NCBI GenBank assembly: GCA_009602735.1
Contig: WELA01009900.1
Location: forward strand, 148,682-212,681
Direction: 5' to 3'
From: Mesotaenium endlicherianum
Taxonomy: Eukaryota > Streptophyta > Zygnematophyceae > Zygnematales > Mesotaeniaceae
Length of the DNA stretch: 64,000 nt
Shown here: positions 1-10,706 of the stretch, piece after piece
Layout of the letters: each line of letters begins with the position of its first letter
Position numbering within the stretch: the first letter of the stretch is position 1
Program-made: the position numbers and the translations under genes
Notes under the pieces: model-generated
Databases searched by the model: none
Told to the model about the DNA's origin: nothing
Seen by the model: the letters and a program-made list of their open reading frames with translations, nothing else

Positions 1-980
1 TGAGCAAACTCAGCAACTGAAGTGGTCTGCTTCAGTGTCAGGGAGATCATCGCATAGATAGCTTTCTCCAGCTGGTTGATGACATCAAACTTCTCATGCA
101 ACTTCTCGACAAACTCTACCCACGTAGGGTCACCGAGTTGCCGAGCCTTACGCTCCCCTTTCCAGTAAAGCCACCAGTCTGCGGGACTGCCTTTTAGTAG
201 CGCACCGGTGTGCCTGACCTTCTCGTGATCTTGCAATACAGGGTAGTTCTCCAGCCACTGCTCAACATCCGCGAGAAACTTGATCAGGTAATATTTTCTG
301 TTTCCTTCAGGATCATATTCCTGGAGAGGTTTCGGCTTGGGCTTACTAGGCCCTCGGCCACCACCACTAGTGGTTTGAGACCCCAGTTGGTCTCTTTCCC
401 GCAGTAGGGACATGATGATTCTTTTGTCCTCCTGCTGGGACTGATACATGGTCGCCATTTGCGGCTGCATCTGAACAAACAATGCTCCCAAGTCTACACC
501 CTGGGGTGGTAGTCTAGCAAAAGCAGCAGCAGCATTGGCATCTACTCGCTGAGTAGTGTCCTCAACAATCCCTCTCGCTCCTGCAGCAGCAATTCCTGCC
601 GCATTCAGCCGGTCACGTATTTAACCTAGGGGTACATTGAGTTGTACAGCAGGAGGTGGGTTCAGAACATTGGCCCTTGATGCCATAAGTTCTTCAACAG
701 TACGCTCGTCAGCCGGCTGTCCTTCCCTCCTTTCTGTATCTTCAGCGGCCTTTGCTACTTGTTCAGCTTCTAATCTGGCTCTCCCCTCCTCAGCTTGCTG
801 TGTTGCGAATGCGGCAATAACAGCTGCCTCATCTGCAGCCTCCCTAGCTGCAGTATCTGCTACCGCTTCAGAATAGGTATGGTTTCCCGCTACATGGCTT
901 TCCGCCTGGTTTTCGACATTCTCGTTATCCTGGTTCTCCATGTCCCGGGAGTTGCTAGTTTGAGACCTTGTCCTTACCAT
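1..980 (-). pseudogene. gag: Family-A copy A1: Gag, partial and interrupted
   Basis: Gag of a Ty3/gypsy element, read on minus from an ATG at 980 and running off the left edge of the window. The N-terminal 119 codons match the intact Gag at 7578-9056 (same MVRTRSQTS start and the same Ala/Glu-rich coiled-coil segment). A stop (TAA, near 619-621) stands where the intact copies have CAA (Gln). Beyond the stop the same frame continues to position 1 with the capsid-like region (ADWWLYWK and [12 protein letters not shown]). The visible copy is therefore a point-mutated relic. It lies directly downstream of a PBS and LTR (1000-1735), so it is the 5' part of an element whose remainder is outside the window. 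Confidence 0.85.
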
Positions 981-999
981 ACAAAGAAGACTGTGATAA

Positions 1000-1013
1000 C
1001 TGCTCCGATACCA
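1000..1013 (-). other. Primer binding site (initiator-Met tRNA), copy A1
   Basis: On minus this reads TGGTATCGGAGCAG, one base after the CA end of the LTR. It matches the usual plant LTR-element PBS TGGTATCAGAGC, complementary to the 3' end of initiator Met tRNA, with one difference. Its presence shows that the LTR at 1015-1735 acts as the 5' LTR of the partial copy A1. Confidence 0.8.
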
Positions 1014-1014
1014 C

Positions 1015-1735
1015 TGAAATGAATCGACTTACCAAATAGGCGATTTAACAATTAATAAAGATCTTTATATCAGCAAGTAATCTTTATGGTACTTCCGTTA
1101 ACTGATTTAACGGCAAAAAACAACACACTAGCAGTGGATAATACTCGTCAGTCAAATGCGAGTAAACTAGCATCAATAATGCAAATCAGTAAACTCATAC
1201 ATAAGCAAGGTTAGAAGACAGTGCGTATCAATGGCTTCTCGCCTTGGATTCAGATCTCTCTCAGTAAGCTGTACAAGAGAGTTGACTTCGTTTCCGAATG
1301 CCGAACTCGAGAGCAATGCCTAGCATATGTACATGGAATGAGTTTACTGTTCAACGGTCAGTGCGATGGCACCGCCTACCCGGGAGTTAACCACGTTGGT
1401 GGGACCTCGGTTAACCAAATCCACCGCCATCTCCCATCATACCGAATCGCCATCCATCATAGGGATGTCATCTGGCCATTCATCTAGCATACCACACTTA
1501 GATGCATATCAAGGCAGTTCGCTGCTACCGAGTACGGAAGTCAGCTTGCTGTCAAAGAATGTGTCAGCAAGCTGACTTATATGGACTTTCAGCCTGCTGC
1601 TTCCGACTGAATCAGCAAACTGATAATAATGTAAAGTCCAGCAAAATGACTATTAACTAAAGTTCAGCAGGCTGAACTTAATTAACTATTATATTCAGAT
1701 GAATATTATATCCACTAATATACTGATTCATTACA
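1015..1735 (-). repeat. LTR shared by tandem copies A1 and A2
   Basis: A 721-bp LTR on minus, beginning TGTAATGAATC and ending GATTCATTTCA (TG...CA). A PBS and gag of A1 lie on one side. The PPT and ORF3 of A2 lie on the other. One LTR thus serves as 5' LTR of A1 and 3' LTR of A2. It is similar but not identical to the LTR at 9091-9810, with scattered substitutions and small indels. The U3 half carries several copies of a TCAGCxTGCTGA-like palindrome. Confidence 0.88.
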
Positions 1736-1770
1736 ATCCCTCCAACTTAACTTGTTGTCGCCTCGACAAC
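1736..1770 (-). promoter_or_regulatory. 3' polypurine tract and adjoining hairpin, A2
   Basis: On minus, AAGTTGGAGGGAT lies directly against the TG of the 3' LTR (1736-1748) and is the expected plus-strand primer site. Just upstream, 1754-1770 forms a perfect 7-bp stem (GTTGTCG and CGACAAC) with a 3-base loop. The same hairpin-PPT pair is found at 30100-30133 and 16386-16420. Confidence 0.75.
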
Positions 1771-1848
1771 ATTAAACTGCAGAAATTTTAAATAAGGGAA
1801 CTGAACCTGACCAGCCTCCCTTACTGACTGCCTCTTCAGCGTGTCACC

Positions 1849-3525
1849 TTAAGGGGTTGTTCCTGGGGCTTCAGGGTCAGGAGACGGAGATCTGGACCTA
1901 GATCTGGACAGCCCTCTAGGTCTGTCAGCTGGCCTTCTAAAGAACCCTGTTTGCTCTAAAGTTGGCCCTCGAGGAGAACGGAGGATGGTGGCCTGCTCTT
2001 CAACTATTTGGGTGTTGATTCCCACATAGACAGGCATTCCAGTAGGATGCTGAAATACATTGGCTAGAGGTACATGCCCCTGAGCGGAGGGGGAGGCTGG
2101 CATACCTCTGGCCCACCCGCGTGTCCCTCTTCTGGCACCCCTGTCCTCTGGGGATTTCTGTCTGTGTCTGCTGCCCAGTACCGTCAGATCAGCTTCTTCC
2201 CCTGCTTGGGCAGGTGGGCTGGGGGAGCGAGCGCGGGGTCCAGTAGTCGCCATAACGGGGATCACATTCCACACACCTGATCGTGGTTCTTTAGGAAGTG
2301 CCACTGCCTCTCGCTGGGTATCCTGAGTACCTGCTGCTGATGCTTCTCCTCTGCCTTGTTCTCCTTCCTCATCCTCCTCATCCTCCTCCTCGGAGAGAGT
2401 AGGGGTCTCGTCCACTAAGTCGTCCTGCTCCCTAGTAGACATGGAGTAGTCTACCGACCTCCCTTTCTTAGGGCGCGCTGGAGGTTGCTTGGCCTTCAGC
2501 CTACTGATATCTATCCGGCCTGCATTCTTTGCCCATTTGACAAAGGCATGCTTTCCCTTAGAGAAGTAGTCTCTTCCCCTCCTCCTATGTTCCTTGGTCT
2601 CTGCATTCATATTGCTCAGGCATCCATTCAGCCTGGGGTCCCAAGGGGCAATGTGAGGTGGTAGGATGAGATAGCCGTCTAGGCCATAGTGGAAGTCATC
2701 CGGTTGGGCTCGGTCACACTCCTGCTTCTTATTTGTGACGGTCATCCACCTCCAGTCTGTTGGCTGCTGGTAGTACTGGGGTCCGTGCTCAGCCTTCCTC
2801 AGTTTACACGGGAACCAGTGGGGAGAGAACATCTGCTGTCCTGCTTCCCTGGCCAAGTACTCCCAGCTCCTTCTCTCAACTTCATTGTAAGCTGGCAGGA
2901 GTGTGAGGTAGAATACCGTATCCTTAAAGCTATCGGGCCGCATGCTCACCATCCGGATGAGTCTCTGATCTCCCACTATTCCCGGTATGGGGACCGGCTT
3001 GTCCTCTGAATCATCTGCGAGATACCGGGCCTGCTCTGCTGTATAGCCCACCATCTTAGCATAATCTTCGTAAAGGACCACGCCGGTGTGTGTCTCGATG
3101 TACCTGTCCAGTGCTGTAGCTCCTTCCTTCTGTAGCAGTGTTGTCTGTTCCAGCCTGTTGATCTCCTGGGCTGCCAGCAATGCTTCCTTCAGGTTATCGA
3201 AGTTTTGGCCACCCACCACAGTATACCTGTAAGTGGCCAAGCTCTTCTGTCTGTCCGCTTCAATCTTTTTTCTTTTCTCCTCTTCTGCCGCTGCCGCTTC
3301 TTCTTGCTGTTTCTTCTGTCTCTCCTCCTCAGCCTTCCTGAGGTTTTCCGCTTCCTGATCCTTCTTCCTCTGTGCCTCTTCTGCCGCCTCTTGTTGTTTG
3401 CGGACCCTTTCTTGTTCTCTCCTGGTGAGGGACGTCGCCGCCAGCTCCTTCTGGTATTGCTCCATTGTCCTCCTGGCTTCTTCTGCCTTGCGCTTTCTGT
3501 CCTCCTTTTGTGTGGTGGGCGCCAT
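1849..3525 (-). CDS. ORF3: coiled-coil protein of unknown function in a chromovirus (A2)
   Basis: A 558-aa ORF in the same sense as gag-pol, between pol and the 3' LTR. I do not recognise the family. From ATG 3525 it has a Lys/Glu/Gln/Ala coiled coil (about residues 5-105). A conserved core follows (about 108-380) with YRYTV, MVGYT, YNEVERRSWEYLARE, QPTDWRWMT, LPPHIA and FSKGKHAFVKWA. Then come an acidic stretch and a Pro/Ser/Arg-rich tail ending in RS repeats. I see no signal peptide or membrane segment, so it does not look like an envelope protein. A longer start at 3549 adds MCPGYMCR, but the ATG at 3525 sits one base after a good splice acceptor and is the start shared with A3 (14674). 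A diverged copy in A3 keeps the core motifs, which argues for selection on the protein. Confidence 0.8.
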   Translation of the reverse strand: MAPTTQKEDRKRKAEEARRTMEQYQKELAATSLTRREQERVRKQQEAAEEAQRKKDQEAENLRKAEEERQKKQQEEAAAAEEEKRKKIEADRQKSLATYRYTVVGGQNFDNLKEALLAAQEINRLEQTTLLQKEGATALDRYIETHTGVVLYEDYAKMVGYTAEQARYLADDSEDKPVPIPGIVGDQRLIRMVSMRPDSFKDTVFYLTLLPAYNEVERRSWEYLAREAGQQMFSPHWFPCKLRKAEHGPQYYQQPTDWRWMTVTNKKQECDRAQPDDFHYGLDGYLILPPHIAPWDPRLNGCLSNMNAETKEHRRRGRDYFSKGKHAFVKWAKNAGRIDISRLKAKQPPARPKKGRSVDYSMSTREQDDLVDETPTLSEEEDEEDEEGEQGRGEASAAGTQDTQREAVALPKEPRSGVWNVIPVMATTGPRARSPSPPAQAGEEADLTVLGSRHRQKSPEDRGARRGTRGWARGMPASPSAQGHVPLANVFQHPTGMPVYVGINTQIVEEQATILRSPRGPTLEQTGFFRRPADRPRGLSRSRSRSPSPDPEAPGTTP

Positions 3526-3526
3526 C

Positions 3527-3629
3527 CTGCACATGTAACCAGGGCACAAGTTAGTAGGATATGGACCTTTGTCATAGGGATTGCAGGAAGTATGTTAGTA
3601 TTTAGTATAGTGGCTTCGCTGCTGTTTAC
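3527..3629 (-). other. Possible intron in the ORF3 leader (A2)
   Basis: On minus: donor AAG/GTAAAC, a TACTAAC branch-point-like motif about 26 bases before the acceptor, and acceptor TGTGCAG immediately before GATGGCGCC, which carries the ORF3 start. Length is 103 bp. The identical arrangement is at 28240-28342. This would let ORF3 be made from a spliced or short internal transcript. No transcript evidence is available. Confidence 0.4.
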
Positions 3630-3729
3630 CTTACAGGATGATTGCTAAAAGTTGACGTAGTTGCGATGCGCTACACATAAACGTATGAGTGTGTTTTTAT
3701 CGCTCTCGCTCACTAACTGTCATATATTT

Positions 3730-3765
3730 TCCCCTCCAACTTAAATGGAGACAGGACCGCCTGTC
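3730..3765 (-). promoter_or_regulatory. Internal hairpin and PPT-like tract between pol and ORF3 (A2)
   Basis: Right after the pol stop, minus carries a perfect 6-bp stem (GACAGG and CCTGTC, 3750-3765). Seven bases later comes AAGTTGGAGGGGA (3730-3742), nearly the same as the true PPT at 1736-1748. It could be a central PPT or the fossil 3' end of an ancestor without ORF3. Confidence 0.6.
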
Positions 3766-3792
3766 ACCTTCCCGTGTCAACTGAAATGACAG

Positions 3793-6700
3793 TTATGGAG
3801 GGACTCCAGCGGCCCGAAGGTGGAACCGTGTCAACGCCCCTTTGGCATTGGTCAAGTGGTCCTTAAACTCCCAAGTGTCCCCAGAGGCATCGTAACCCTT
3901 CCATCGAATGAGGTATTTCATGACATATTTAGACGATCGACGGACCGAGCGAGCGTCTAAAATCTCATCGACCTCATATTCCTCAGGGTCGCCGTCCCGG
4001 ACAGCGGGGACCGGTCCCGGTTGGACAGGGAACCGACCTGTGAACAGTGTATCACCTTTGATGTACGGTTCCAGGAAGGAGACATTAAAGACCGGGTGCC
4101 CCTTGTATTCAGCTGACATGTTCAGTTTGTAAGCATTCTGACCGACACGACGGACCACCGAATATGGACCGACCCAGACAGGGCCAAGCTTTTTCTTGAC
4201 CACACCAGGGAGGTACAGGTGCTGAGAATGCAGTTTGACTAAATCCCCCTTGGAAAATGTCAGTTCCCGACGGTGTTGATTAGCGTATTTTTGTTGGTTT
4301 TCTTGGGCCGTGTGCAAGTTTCGTTGGACTTCTGACAGGGTGTCAGCAAACTCCTGAGTTAACTGGAGGGAGACCGGGTTGTCAATCCCTTCAGGGTGAG
4401 TTAAAGATTCCCCTAGCACATCTAGAGGAGACTTAGGGACTCTACCCAGGCTGAGTTCAAAAGGAGTTTTGCCCGTTGACGCGTGCACCGCACTGTTGAC
4501 CGCAAACTGAATTTGAGGCAACAGGTCATCCCAATTATCTTGTTTTTGGTTAATATATGCTCTCAGCACCTCCTGCAGAACTCGGTTAGTTCTTTCAGTC
4601 TGCCCATCAGTCTGAGGGTGGTTTGCTGTGCTGAGCAGCTGTTTGACTCCCATTAACCCCATTAAAGCTCTCCAGAACTTAGAGGTGAATTTTGAGTCTC
4701 TGTCTGAGATGATATTAGAAGGGAGCCCATGTTGGCATACTACATGGTTGTAAAACTGTCTCGCTGTTTCGAGTGCAGTCACTTTGACAGTTGTGGGGAT
4801 AAAAATGACCATTTTTGTCAGTTTATCCACGACTACCAGTATTGAATCATGCCCGTTGGCAGTTCTTGGTAGTGAGACCACCCAGTCCATGGATATAGTT
4901 TCCCAGCGTCCCGCTGGGATGGGTAGCGGTTGCAAGAGACCTCCGGGTGGTGTGTGCCGAGACTTATTTCTCTGACACTGGTCACAGGACTTGACATATT
5001 TCAAGACCTCCCGGGGTAACCCCTCCCAATGATAATGTTTTGCCAGTTTGCCAACAGTTTTGGCCTGCCCCAAATGTCCACCCAGGAGACTGTCATGAGC
5101 TTGACTCAGTAAGAGAGACCTTATTTCCAAATTATTAGGAATGACCAGCTTCAGCCTGCCTGAAGTGGTTTCAGTCACCCAGACCCCTCCCTTGAGCTTA
5201 TACCCGAGTGCGGTAGCACGACACATACCAGTAGTGGGGCTGGGCTCAAATGTTGGGTCAGAAAGGTAGGCTTTCCTAAGTTGTTCAAGGAAGGACTTTT
5301 TCACCTTTAGTGAAGTGAGTGCACACAGGACTTTATCTACAGCATGCTGACTAAAGTTCCTTTCTTGCAAGTCAGGTCTTCTAGAGAGTGCATCAGCAGG
5401 ATTCAACTTCCCTGGTTTGTAGTCGATCTGGACTTGGAACTGCTCCAGCATCTGGCTCCAGCGGTTCTCCCTCCTCGACAGCTTGGACTTCTTCTGAAAG
5501 TGGGTCAGAGCTAGATGATCTGTAATCACCTTAAAAGCTTTACCATGTAAGTATGCTCTCCACTGTTTGAGTACATGAATGATAGCTAGCAGCTCTTTAT
5601 CATGCACTGAGTAATTAATCTCCGCTGGATTAAATTTCATAGACTCATACAACACAGGATGCCACTCCTGCCGTACCTTACCATCCTTTGTGGTTTTGTC
5701 AGCAGGCTGCAACAAAATAGCACCCATGGCAAAATCAGAGGCATCAGTAACCACCTGCACCGGTTTGCTGGGGTCATACACGGCTAGCACTGGGGCAGAA
5801 CAAAGGGCATCTTTAAGGGTCTGGAAGGCAGCCTGCTGCTCTTCCCCCCACACATACCCGATGTCTTTCTTAGTAAGGTCAGTCAGTTTACTGGCCTTTG
5901 TGGAATAATTCTCAATAAATCTCCTATAGTAGTTAGCCAACCCGAGGAAGGATCTAACTTCAGAGACAGACTGTGGTACTGGCCAGTCCCTTATGGTCTG
6001 GACTTTCTTAGGATCCACACTGATGCCCTCTTTACTGACAACGTGGCCTAAGAATTCAATACTTTCCTTAAAGAAATCACACTTGCTCATTTTAGCATAC
6101 AAGTGATTTTTCCGCAGAGTGTCCAGCACTTTCTTTAAGTGTTCAGTGTGCTGAGCTTCATCTTTAGAGAAAATTAAAATATCATCCAGGAAAACTTGCA
6201 CAAACTTATCCAAATAAGGTCTGAAAATGTCATTCATAGCACCCATAAAGGTAGCAGGAGCATTAGTCAGTCCAAATGGCATCACGTTGAACTCATAGTG
6301 TCCATAACGTGTGCGGAAAGCAGTCTTGTGTTCATCCCCCTCAGCAATTCTGATTTGATGATAACCACTCTTGAGATCTATCTTACTGAACACCTTAGCG
6401 CCAGACAGGGTATCAAGCAAGTCCTCGATTCTGGGTAAAGCATACTTGTTCTTTACTGTAATTCTGTTCAGGGCTCTGTAATCCACACACATCCGCATAC
6501 TGCCATCCTTTTTCTTAACAAATAGGATAGGTGCGCCGTACGGTGATTTACTGGGAGAAATGTAACCATTTTCCTCCAGCTCTGCAATCTGTGTTTTCAA
6601 CTCCTCACTCTCCAAATAAGACAAGCCATACGTGCGTTGCCAGGGTGGCTGGCTACCAGGTAATAAATCAATCCTATGATCTACTTCCCGCTTAGGGGGT

Positions 6701-7602
6701 AGTCCTGGAGGCATATTAAACACATCCGTGTACTGAGCAACAATGTTTGCAGCAGTAGGGTGTTCCGGAGGGTGTACCTTTTTCTCAACCACTTCTTCAG
6801 GTTGAGGAGGTACCTCTCTTAGCAGCAGACAGAACATTCTGTCTTCCTTCTGGTTCCAGCTTTTGACGAACTCCATTGCATTCAGCAACTTGCATCCTTC
6901 TGGAAGCCTCTTCTTTTCCTTCATTTGCCATCCACACAGGACAAGAGGAAGAGCACTGGTGGGTGCCAAGTCAGTCTGCCCATCACTGGCTCCTCTCACT
7001 TTAACTGTACCTCTGCTCCAACACACTTCAGCTTGATGTCTATTAAGCCAGGACCTGCCTAGCACGAGATCATAAAAGCCAGTGTTGAGTACCTCAAATG
7101 TAAGCGTTTCAGTTAGAACTGCAATGCCAGAACCTAACTGGACCTCAATAGGCTTGGTTATAACTCCTCCCGGGATACTTGAGGCATCTCCAAGGAATAT
7201 TTTTCTATTCCCTTGGGTGACAGTAGGCAGCCTTAGCCGCTTAACTAAGTCCTTGTGGATAAAAGTATGTGACGCCCCTCCGTCAACAAATGCCCTCACC
7301 TTCCTACCTGCAATCATGCAATGCAGTAGGATAGGGGGGACTGTCTTTTCCTGACTTTCGCATTGTTCTCCTGACGTAGCAAAGAAATGTTGGACATCAG
7401 GTGGAACAAGAGCATCCAGAGTGTGCACTCTCTGGACGTCTATATTGCTGATGGTCTCCTTTATCTGGTTGTCAGGCATGCATAGTGAATCCAGTTCAGC
7501 AGGACCCATAATACCTGCTACGAGGGCAGCTAGTGACGACTCACTATCTCTAGCATCCTCACAGTCAGTAGACTGGATTACTGACTGTTGCTGTCTTTTA
7601 AA
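3793..7602 (-). CDS. pol: Pol polyprotein with chromodomain, intact (A2)
   Basis: Pol of a Ty3/gypsy chromovirus. It processes, copies and integrates the element. From the first ATG (7509) it is 1238 aa. The frame is also open back to the TTTAAAA at 7596-7602, so it is probably made as a Gag-Pol fusion. Approximate order from ATG 7509: protease with DGGA at 76-79; reverse transcriptase with FLDD at 440-443; RNase H starting with TDASDF near 588; integrase zinc-binding region 804-845; integrase core D875, D936, E972 (35 residues between the last two); GPY/F module 1109-1130; chromodomain 1177-1230 with YLIRWKGYD. No stop or frameshift is seen, unlike A3, A4, A5 and B. This copy could be active if gag and cis signals work. 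Confidence 0.93.
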   Translation of the reverse strand, partial: FKRQQQSVIQSTDCEDARDSESSLAALVAGIMGPAELDSLCMPDNQIKETISNIDVQRVHTLDALVPPDVQHFFATSGEQCESQEKTVPPILLHCMIAGRKVRAFVDGGASHTFIHKDLVKRLRLPTVTQGNRKIFLGDASSIPGGVITKPIEVQLGSGIAVLTETLTFEVLNTGFYDLVLGRSWLNRHQAEVCWSRGTVKVRGASDGQTDLAPTSALPLVLCGWQMKEKKRLPEGCKLLNAMEFVKSWNQKEDRMFCLLLREVPPQPEEVVEKKVHPPEHPTAANIVAQYTDVFNMPPGLPPKREVDHRIDLLPGSQPPWQRTYGLSYLESEELKTQIAELEENGYISPSKSPYGAPILFVKKKDGSMRMCVDYRALNRITVKNKYALPRIEDLLDTLSGAKVFSKIDLKSGYHQIRIAEGDEHKTAFRTRYGHYEFNVMPFGLTNAPATFMGAMNDIFRPYLDKFVQVFLDDILIFSKDEAQHTEHLKKVLDTLRKNHLYAKMSKCDFFKESIEFLGHVVSKEGISVDPKKVQTIRDWPVPQSVSEVRSFLGLANYYRRFIENYSTKASKLTDLTKKDIGYVWGEEQQAAFQTLKDALCSAPVLAVYDPSKPVQVVTDASDFAMGAILLQPADKTTKDGKVRQEWHPVLYESMKFNPAEINYSVHDKELLAIIHVLKQWRAYLHGKAFKVITDHLALTHFQKKSKLSRRENRWSQMLEQFQVQIDYKPGKLNPADALSRRPDLQERNFSQHAVDKVLCALTSLKVKKSFLEQLRKAYLSDPTFEPSPTTGMCRATALGYKLKGGVWVTETTSGRLKLVIPNNLEIRSLLLSQAHDSLLGGHLGQAKTVGKLAKHYHWEGLPREVLKYVKSCDQCQRNKSRHTPPGGLLQPLPIPAGRWETISMDWVVSLPRTANGHDSILVVVDKLTKMVIFIPTTVKVTALETARQFYNHVVCQHGLPSNIISDRDSKFTSKFWRALMGLMGVKQLLSTANHPQTDGQTERTNRVLQEVLRAYINQKQDNWDDLLPQIQFAVNSAVHASTGKTPFELSLGRVPKSPLDVLGESLTHPEGIDNPVSLQLTQEFADTLSEVQRNLHTAQENQQKYANQHRRELTFSKGDLVKLHSQHLYLPGVVKKKLGPVWVGPYSVVRRVGQNAYKLNMSAEYKGHPVFNVSFLEPYIKGDTLFTGRFPVQPGPVPAVRDGDPEEYEVDEILDARSVRRSSKYVMKYLIRWKGYDASGDTWEFKDHLTNAKGALTRFHLRAAGVPP
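7561..7602 (-). promoter_or_regulatory. -1 ribosomal frameshift signal between gag and pol (A2)
   Basis: On minus, T TTA AAA in the Gag frame (7596-7602), a 7-base spacer (7589-7595), then a perfect 10-bp stem, ACAGTCAGTA and TACTGACTGT (7579-7588 and 7561-7570), with an 8-base loop. The Gag stop lies at the foot of the stem. A -1 shift at the heptamer enters the open Pol frame. This is the classic slippery-site plus stem-loop layout. The function is inferred. Confidence 0.7.
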
Positions 7603-9056
7603 GGCTGGTCTTTTCTCTCGACCTTAGGCAGGTGCTTGACCGGACACTGTTCTCTGTAGTGGCCTTTCTGCTGACAATGGTAGCAAGTAGATTTTGCTGA
7701 GGCTGGTCTCGGCTTAGTCCTACCACCACCCCTTCCATAGCCACCTCGAGAGGGACCACCTCTACCTCTAGACTGAATAGCATTGTACTCATACTCATAT
7801 TCATCACCCTGATTATCCTCAGCCTGGTCTCCTTCAACTGCATTGTAGGAACCGTGGGGCTTTTTGACAATCTTAGACACCAAAGCGTTACTCTGGCGCT
7901 TGTGATTGAACTGCTGCTGATCCCAGGCGTCAGCATCCTGGATCAAGTCAGCCAGTTTCTCATACTTTTTCTCAGCAAAATGACCAGAGACCTCGGATTT
8001 CAAGCCATACCTGAAGTATGCTATCCTATACCGTTCTGGCAAATCAGGCTGCTTCATCATGTTCTCTTGGAACTTTTGAGCAAACTCAGCAACTGAAGTG
8101 GTCTGCTTCAGTGTCAGGGAGATCATCGCATAGATAGCTTTCTCCTGCTGGTTGATGACATCAAACTTCTCATGCAACTTCTCGACAAACTCTACCCACG
8201 TAGGGTCACCGAGTTGCCGAGCCTTACGCTCTTCCTTCCAGTAAAGCCACCAGTCTGCGGCACTGCCTTTCAGTAGCGCACCGGTGTGCCTGACCTTCTC
8301 GTAATCTTGCAGTTCTGGGTAGTTCTCCAGCCACTGCTCAACATCCGCGAGAAACTTGATCAGGTAATATTTTCTGTTTCCCTCAGGATCATAGTCCTGG
8401 GGAGGTTTCGGCTTGGGCTTACTAGGCCCTCGGCCACCACCACTAGTGGTGTGAGACCCCAGTTGGTCTCTCTCCCGGAGTAGGGACATTATGATTCTTT
8501 TGTCCTCCTGCTGGGACTGATACATGCTCGCCATTTGCGACTGCATCTGAACGAACAATGCTCCCAAGTCTACATTTTGGGGTGGTAGGTTAGCAAATGC
8601 AGCAGCAGCATTGGCATCTACTCGCTGAGTAGTGTCCTCAACAATCCCTCTTGCTCCTGCAGCAGCAATTCCTGCCGCATTCAGCCGGTCACGTATTTGA
8701 CCTAGGGGTACATTGAGTTGTACGGCAGGAGGTGGGTTCAGAACATTGGCCCTTGATGCCATAAGTTCTTCAACAGTGCGCTCGTCAGCTGGCTGTCCTT
8801 CCCTCCTTTGTATATCTTCAGCGGCCTTTGCTACTTGTTCAGCTTCTAGTCTGGCTATCTCCTCCTCAACTTGCTGAGCTGCGAGTGAGGCAATAGCAGC
8901 TGCCTCATCTGCTGCCTCCCTAGCTGCAGTATCCGCTACTGCTTCCGAATAGGTACAGTTTCCCGCTACATGGCTTTCCGCCTGGTTTTCGACATTCTCG
9001 TTATCCTGGTTCTCCATGTCTCGGGAGTTGCTAGTTTGAGACCTTGTCCTTACCAT
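7578..9056 (-). CDS. gag: Gag nucleocapsid polyprotein, intact (A2)
   Basis: A 492-aa Gag that would assemble the virus-like particle and package element RNA. The start at 9056 (MVRTRSQTS) is 20 bases downstream of the PBS. Order: Ala/Glu-rich coiled coil (about 35-90); capsid-like Retrotrans_gag region (about 215-390) with [14 protein letters not shown] and [15 protein letters not shown]-rich basic segment (about 425-455); a single zinc knuckle C-x2-C-x4-H-x4-C near 458-471 ([14 protein letters not shown]). The stop at 7578 lies inside the frameshift stem. It is nearly identical to the Gag at 22813-24291. Confidence 0.93.
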   Translation of the reverse strand: MVRTRSQTSNSRDMENQDNENVENQAESHVAGNCTYSEAVADTAAREAADEAAAIASLAAQQVEEEIARLEAEQVAKAAEDIQRREGQPADERTVEELMASRANVLNPPPAVQLNVPLGQIRDRLNAAGIAAAGARGIVEDTTQRVDANAAAAFANLPPQNVDLGALFVQMQSQMASMYQSQQEDKRIIMSLLRERDQLGSHTTSGGGRGPSKPKPKPPQDYDPEGNRKYYLIKFLADVEQWLENYPELQDYEKVRHTGALLKGSAADWWLYWKEERKARQLGDPTWVEFVEKLHEKFDVINQQEKAIYAMISLTLKQTTSVAEFAQKFQENMMKQPDLPERYRIAYFRYGLKSEVSGHFAEKKYEKLADLIQDADAWDQQQFNHKRQSNALVSKIVKKPHGSYNAVEGDQAEDNQGDEYEYEYNAIQSRGRGGPSRGGYGRGGGRTKPRPASAKSTCYHCQQKGHYREQCPVKHLPKVERKDQPLKDSNSQ

Positions 9057-9075
9057 ACAAAGAAGACTGTGATAA

Positions 9076-9089
9076 CTGCTCCGATACCA
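9076..9089 (-). other. Primer binding site (initiator-Met tRNA), A2
   Basis: TGGTATCGGAGCAG on minus, one base after the LTR end at 9091. It is the same PBS as in A1 and A5. Confidence 0.82.
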
Positions 9090-9090
9090 C

Positions 9091-9810
9091 TGAAATGAAT
9101 CGACTTACCAAATAGGCGATTAACAATTAATAAAGATCTTTATATCAGCAAGTAATCTTTAAGGTATTTCCGTTAACCAGTTAAACGGCAAAGGACAATA
9201 CACTAGCAGGGAATAATACTCGTAAGTCAAATGCGAGTAAACTAGCATCTTTGATGCAAATTAGTAAACTCATACATAAGCAAGGTTAGAAGACAGTGCG
9301 TATTGATGGCTTCTCGCCTTGGATTCAGAGTCCTCTCAGTAAGCTGTACAAGAGAGTTGGCCTCGTTTCCGAATGCCGAACTCGAGAGCAATGCCTAGCA
9401 TATGTACATGGAATGAGTTTACTGTTCAACGGTCAGTGCGATGGCACCGCCTACCCGGGAGTTAACCACGTTGGTAGGACCTCGGTTAACCAAATCCACC
9501 GCCATCTTCCATCATCCCGAATAGCCATCCATCATAGGGATGTCATTTGGCTATTCATCTAGCATATCGCACTTAGATGCATATCAAGGCAGTTTGCTGC
9601 TACCGAGTACGGAAGTCAGCTTGCTGTCAAAAAATGTGTCAGCAAGCTGACTTATATGGACTTTCAGCCTGCTGCTTCCGACTGAATCAGCAAACAGATA
9701 ATTATGCAAAGTCCATCAGACTGACTATTAACTAAAGTTTAGCAGGCTGAACTTAATTAACTATTATATTTAAATGAATATTATCTCCACTAATATACTG
9801 ATTCATTACA
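9091..9810 (-). repeat. 5' LTR of A2
   Basis: A 720-bp LTR with TGTAATGAATC...GATTCATTTCA ends on minus. The outer flank at 9811 begins ACTTC within plus-strand Gag sequence of A3, so this is the insertion edge. The matching left target duplication would be outside the window. Confidence 0.88.
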
Positions 9811-10686
9811 ACTTCAGTTGCCGAGTGTGCTCAGAAGTTCCAGATGAACATGATGAAGCAGCCAGATTTGCCAGTACGGTATAGGATAGCATACTTCAGG
9901 TATGGCTTGAAATCCGAGGTCTCTGGTCATTTTGCTGAGAAAAAGTATGAGAAACTGGCTGACTTGATCCAGGATGCTGACGCCTGGGATCAGCAGCAGT
10001 TCAATCACAAGCGCCAGAGTAACGCTTTGGTGTCTAAGATTGTCAAAAAGCCCCACGGTTCCTACAATGCAATTGAAGGAGACCAGGCTGAGGCTAATCA
10101 GGGTGATGAATATGTGTATCAGTACAATGCTATTCAGTCTAGAGGTAGAGGTGATTCCTCTCGAGGTGGCTATGGAAGGGGTGGTGGTCGGATTAAGCCG
10201 AGACCTGCCTCAGCAAAATCCATTGTCAGCAGAATGGCCACTACAGAGAACAGTGTCCAGTCAAGCACCTGCCCAAGGTCGAGAGAAAAGACCAGCCTTT
10301 AAAAGACAGCAACAGTCAGTAATCCACTCTACTGACTGTGAGGATGCTAGAGATAGTGAGTCGTCACTAACAATGCAATTGAAAAAGACCAGGCTGAGGA
10401 TGATCAGGGTGATGAATATGAGTATGAGTATAATGCCATGCAGTCTAGTGGTAGAGGTGGTTTCTCTCGGGGCGGCTATGGAAGAGGTGGTGGTAGGACT
10501 AAGCCGAGACCAGCCTCAGCAAAATCCACTTGCTACCATTGTCAGCAGTTGGGCCACTACAGAGAACAGTGTCCAGTTAAGCACCTTCCGAAAGTCGAGC
10601 GAAAAGACCAGCCTTTAAAAGACAGCAACAGTCAGTATTCCAGTCTACTGACTGTGAGGATGCTAGAGATAGTGAGTCGTCACTAG
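9811..10686 (+). pseudogene. gag: Gag remnant with duplicated 3' end (A3)
   Basis: Starts mid-Gag at codons corresponding to [10 protein letters not shown] and runs through the RG-rich region. The first zinc knuckle is destroyed by a short deletion after AKS, which shifts the frame. The 306-bp duplicate then supplies a second RG-rich segment and an intact knuckle, CYHCQQLGHYREQC. In the second unit the usual TAA after SNSQ has become TAT, so that frame reads on to a stop at 10686. It cannot make a normal Gag. Confidence 0.8.
10065..10680 (+). repeat. Tandem duplication of the gag 3' end and frameshift site (A3)
   Basis: Two direct copies with a period of about 306 bp (CAATGCAATTGAA at 10065 and 10371; GAGTCGTCACTA at both ends). 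Each holds the RG-rich coding segment, the zinc-knuckle region, a TTTAAAA and the stem-loop sequence. The copies have since diverged by scattered substitutions. One base in each hairpin region differs from A2 and A5. Confidence 0.8.
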
Positions 10687-10706
10687 CTGCCCTCGTAGCA
10701 GGTATT

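Larger units (their letters stand above)
1015..9810 (-). mobile_element. Family-A Ty3/gypsy chromovirus A2, structurally complete
   Basis: A complete LTR retrotransposon on minus: 5' LTR 9091-9810, PBS 9076-9089, gag 9056-7578, pol 7602-3793, ORF3 3525-1849, PPT 1748-1736, 3' LTR 1735-1015. All three reading frames are open and the catalytic residues of RT, RNase H and integrase are present, so this is the reference copy for the window. The chromodomain at the Pol C terminus and the gene order PR-RT-RH-IN place it among Ty3/gypsy chromoviruses. The third gene behind pol is not part of the usual chromovirus plan. The right flank is Gag sequence of A3 in opposite orientation, so A2 (or the A1-A2 tandem) landed inside A3. 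Confidence 0.9.

Noticed and set aside
3205-3648. Antisense Leu/Phe-rich ORF (147 aa) that looks like a membrane protein
   Set aside because: Shadow of the Glu/Lys-rich coiled coil of ORF3 on the other strand; the same shadow appears at 28221-28664.
1-9830. Window start and the A2/A3 junction both fall at nearly the same place in gag (ACTTCAGTTG)
   Set aside because: Position 1 is just the window edge and the junction is an insertion boundary. I see no mechanism that ties them together.
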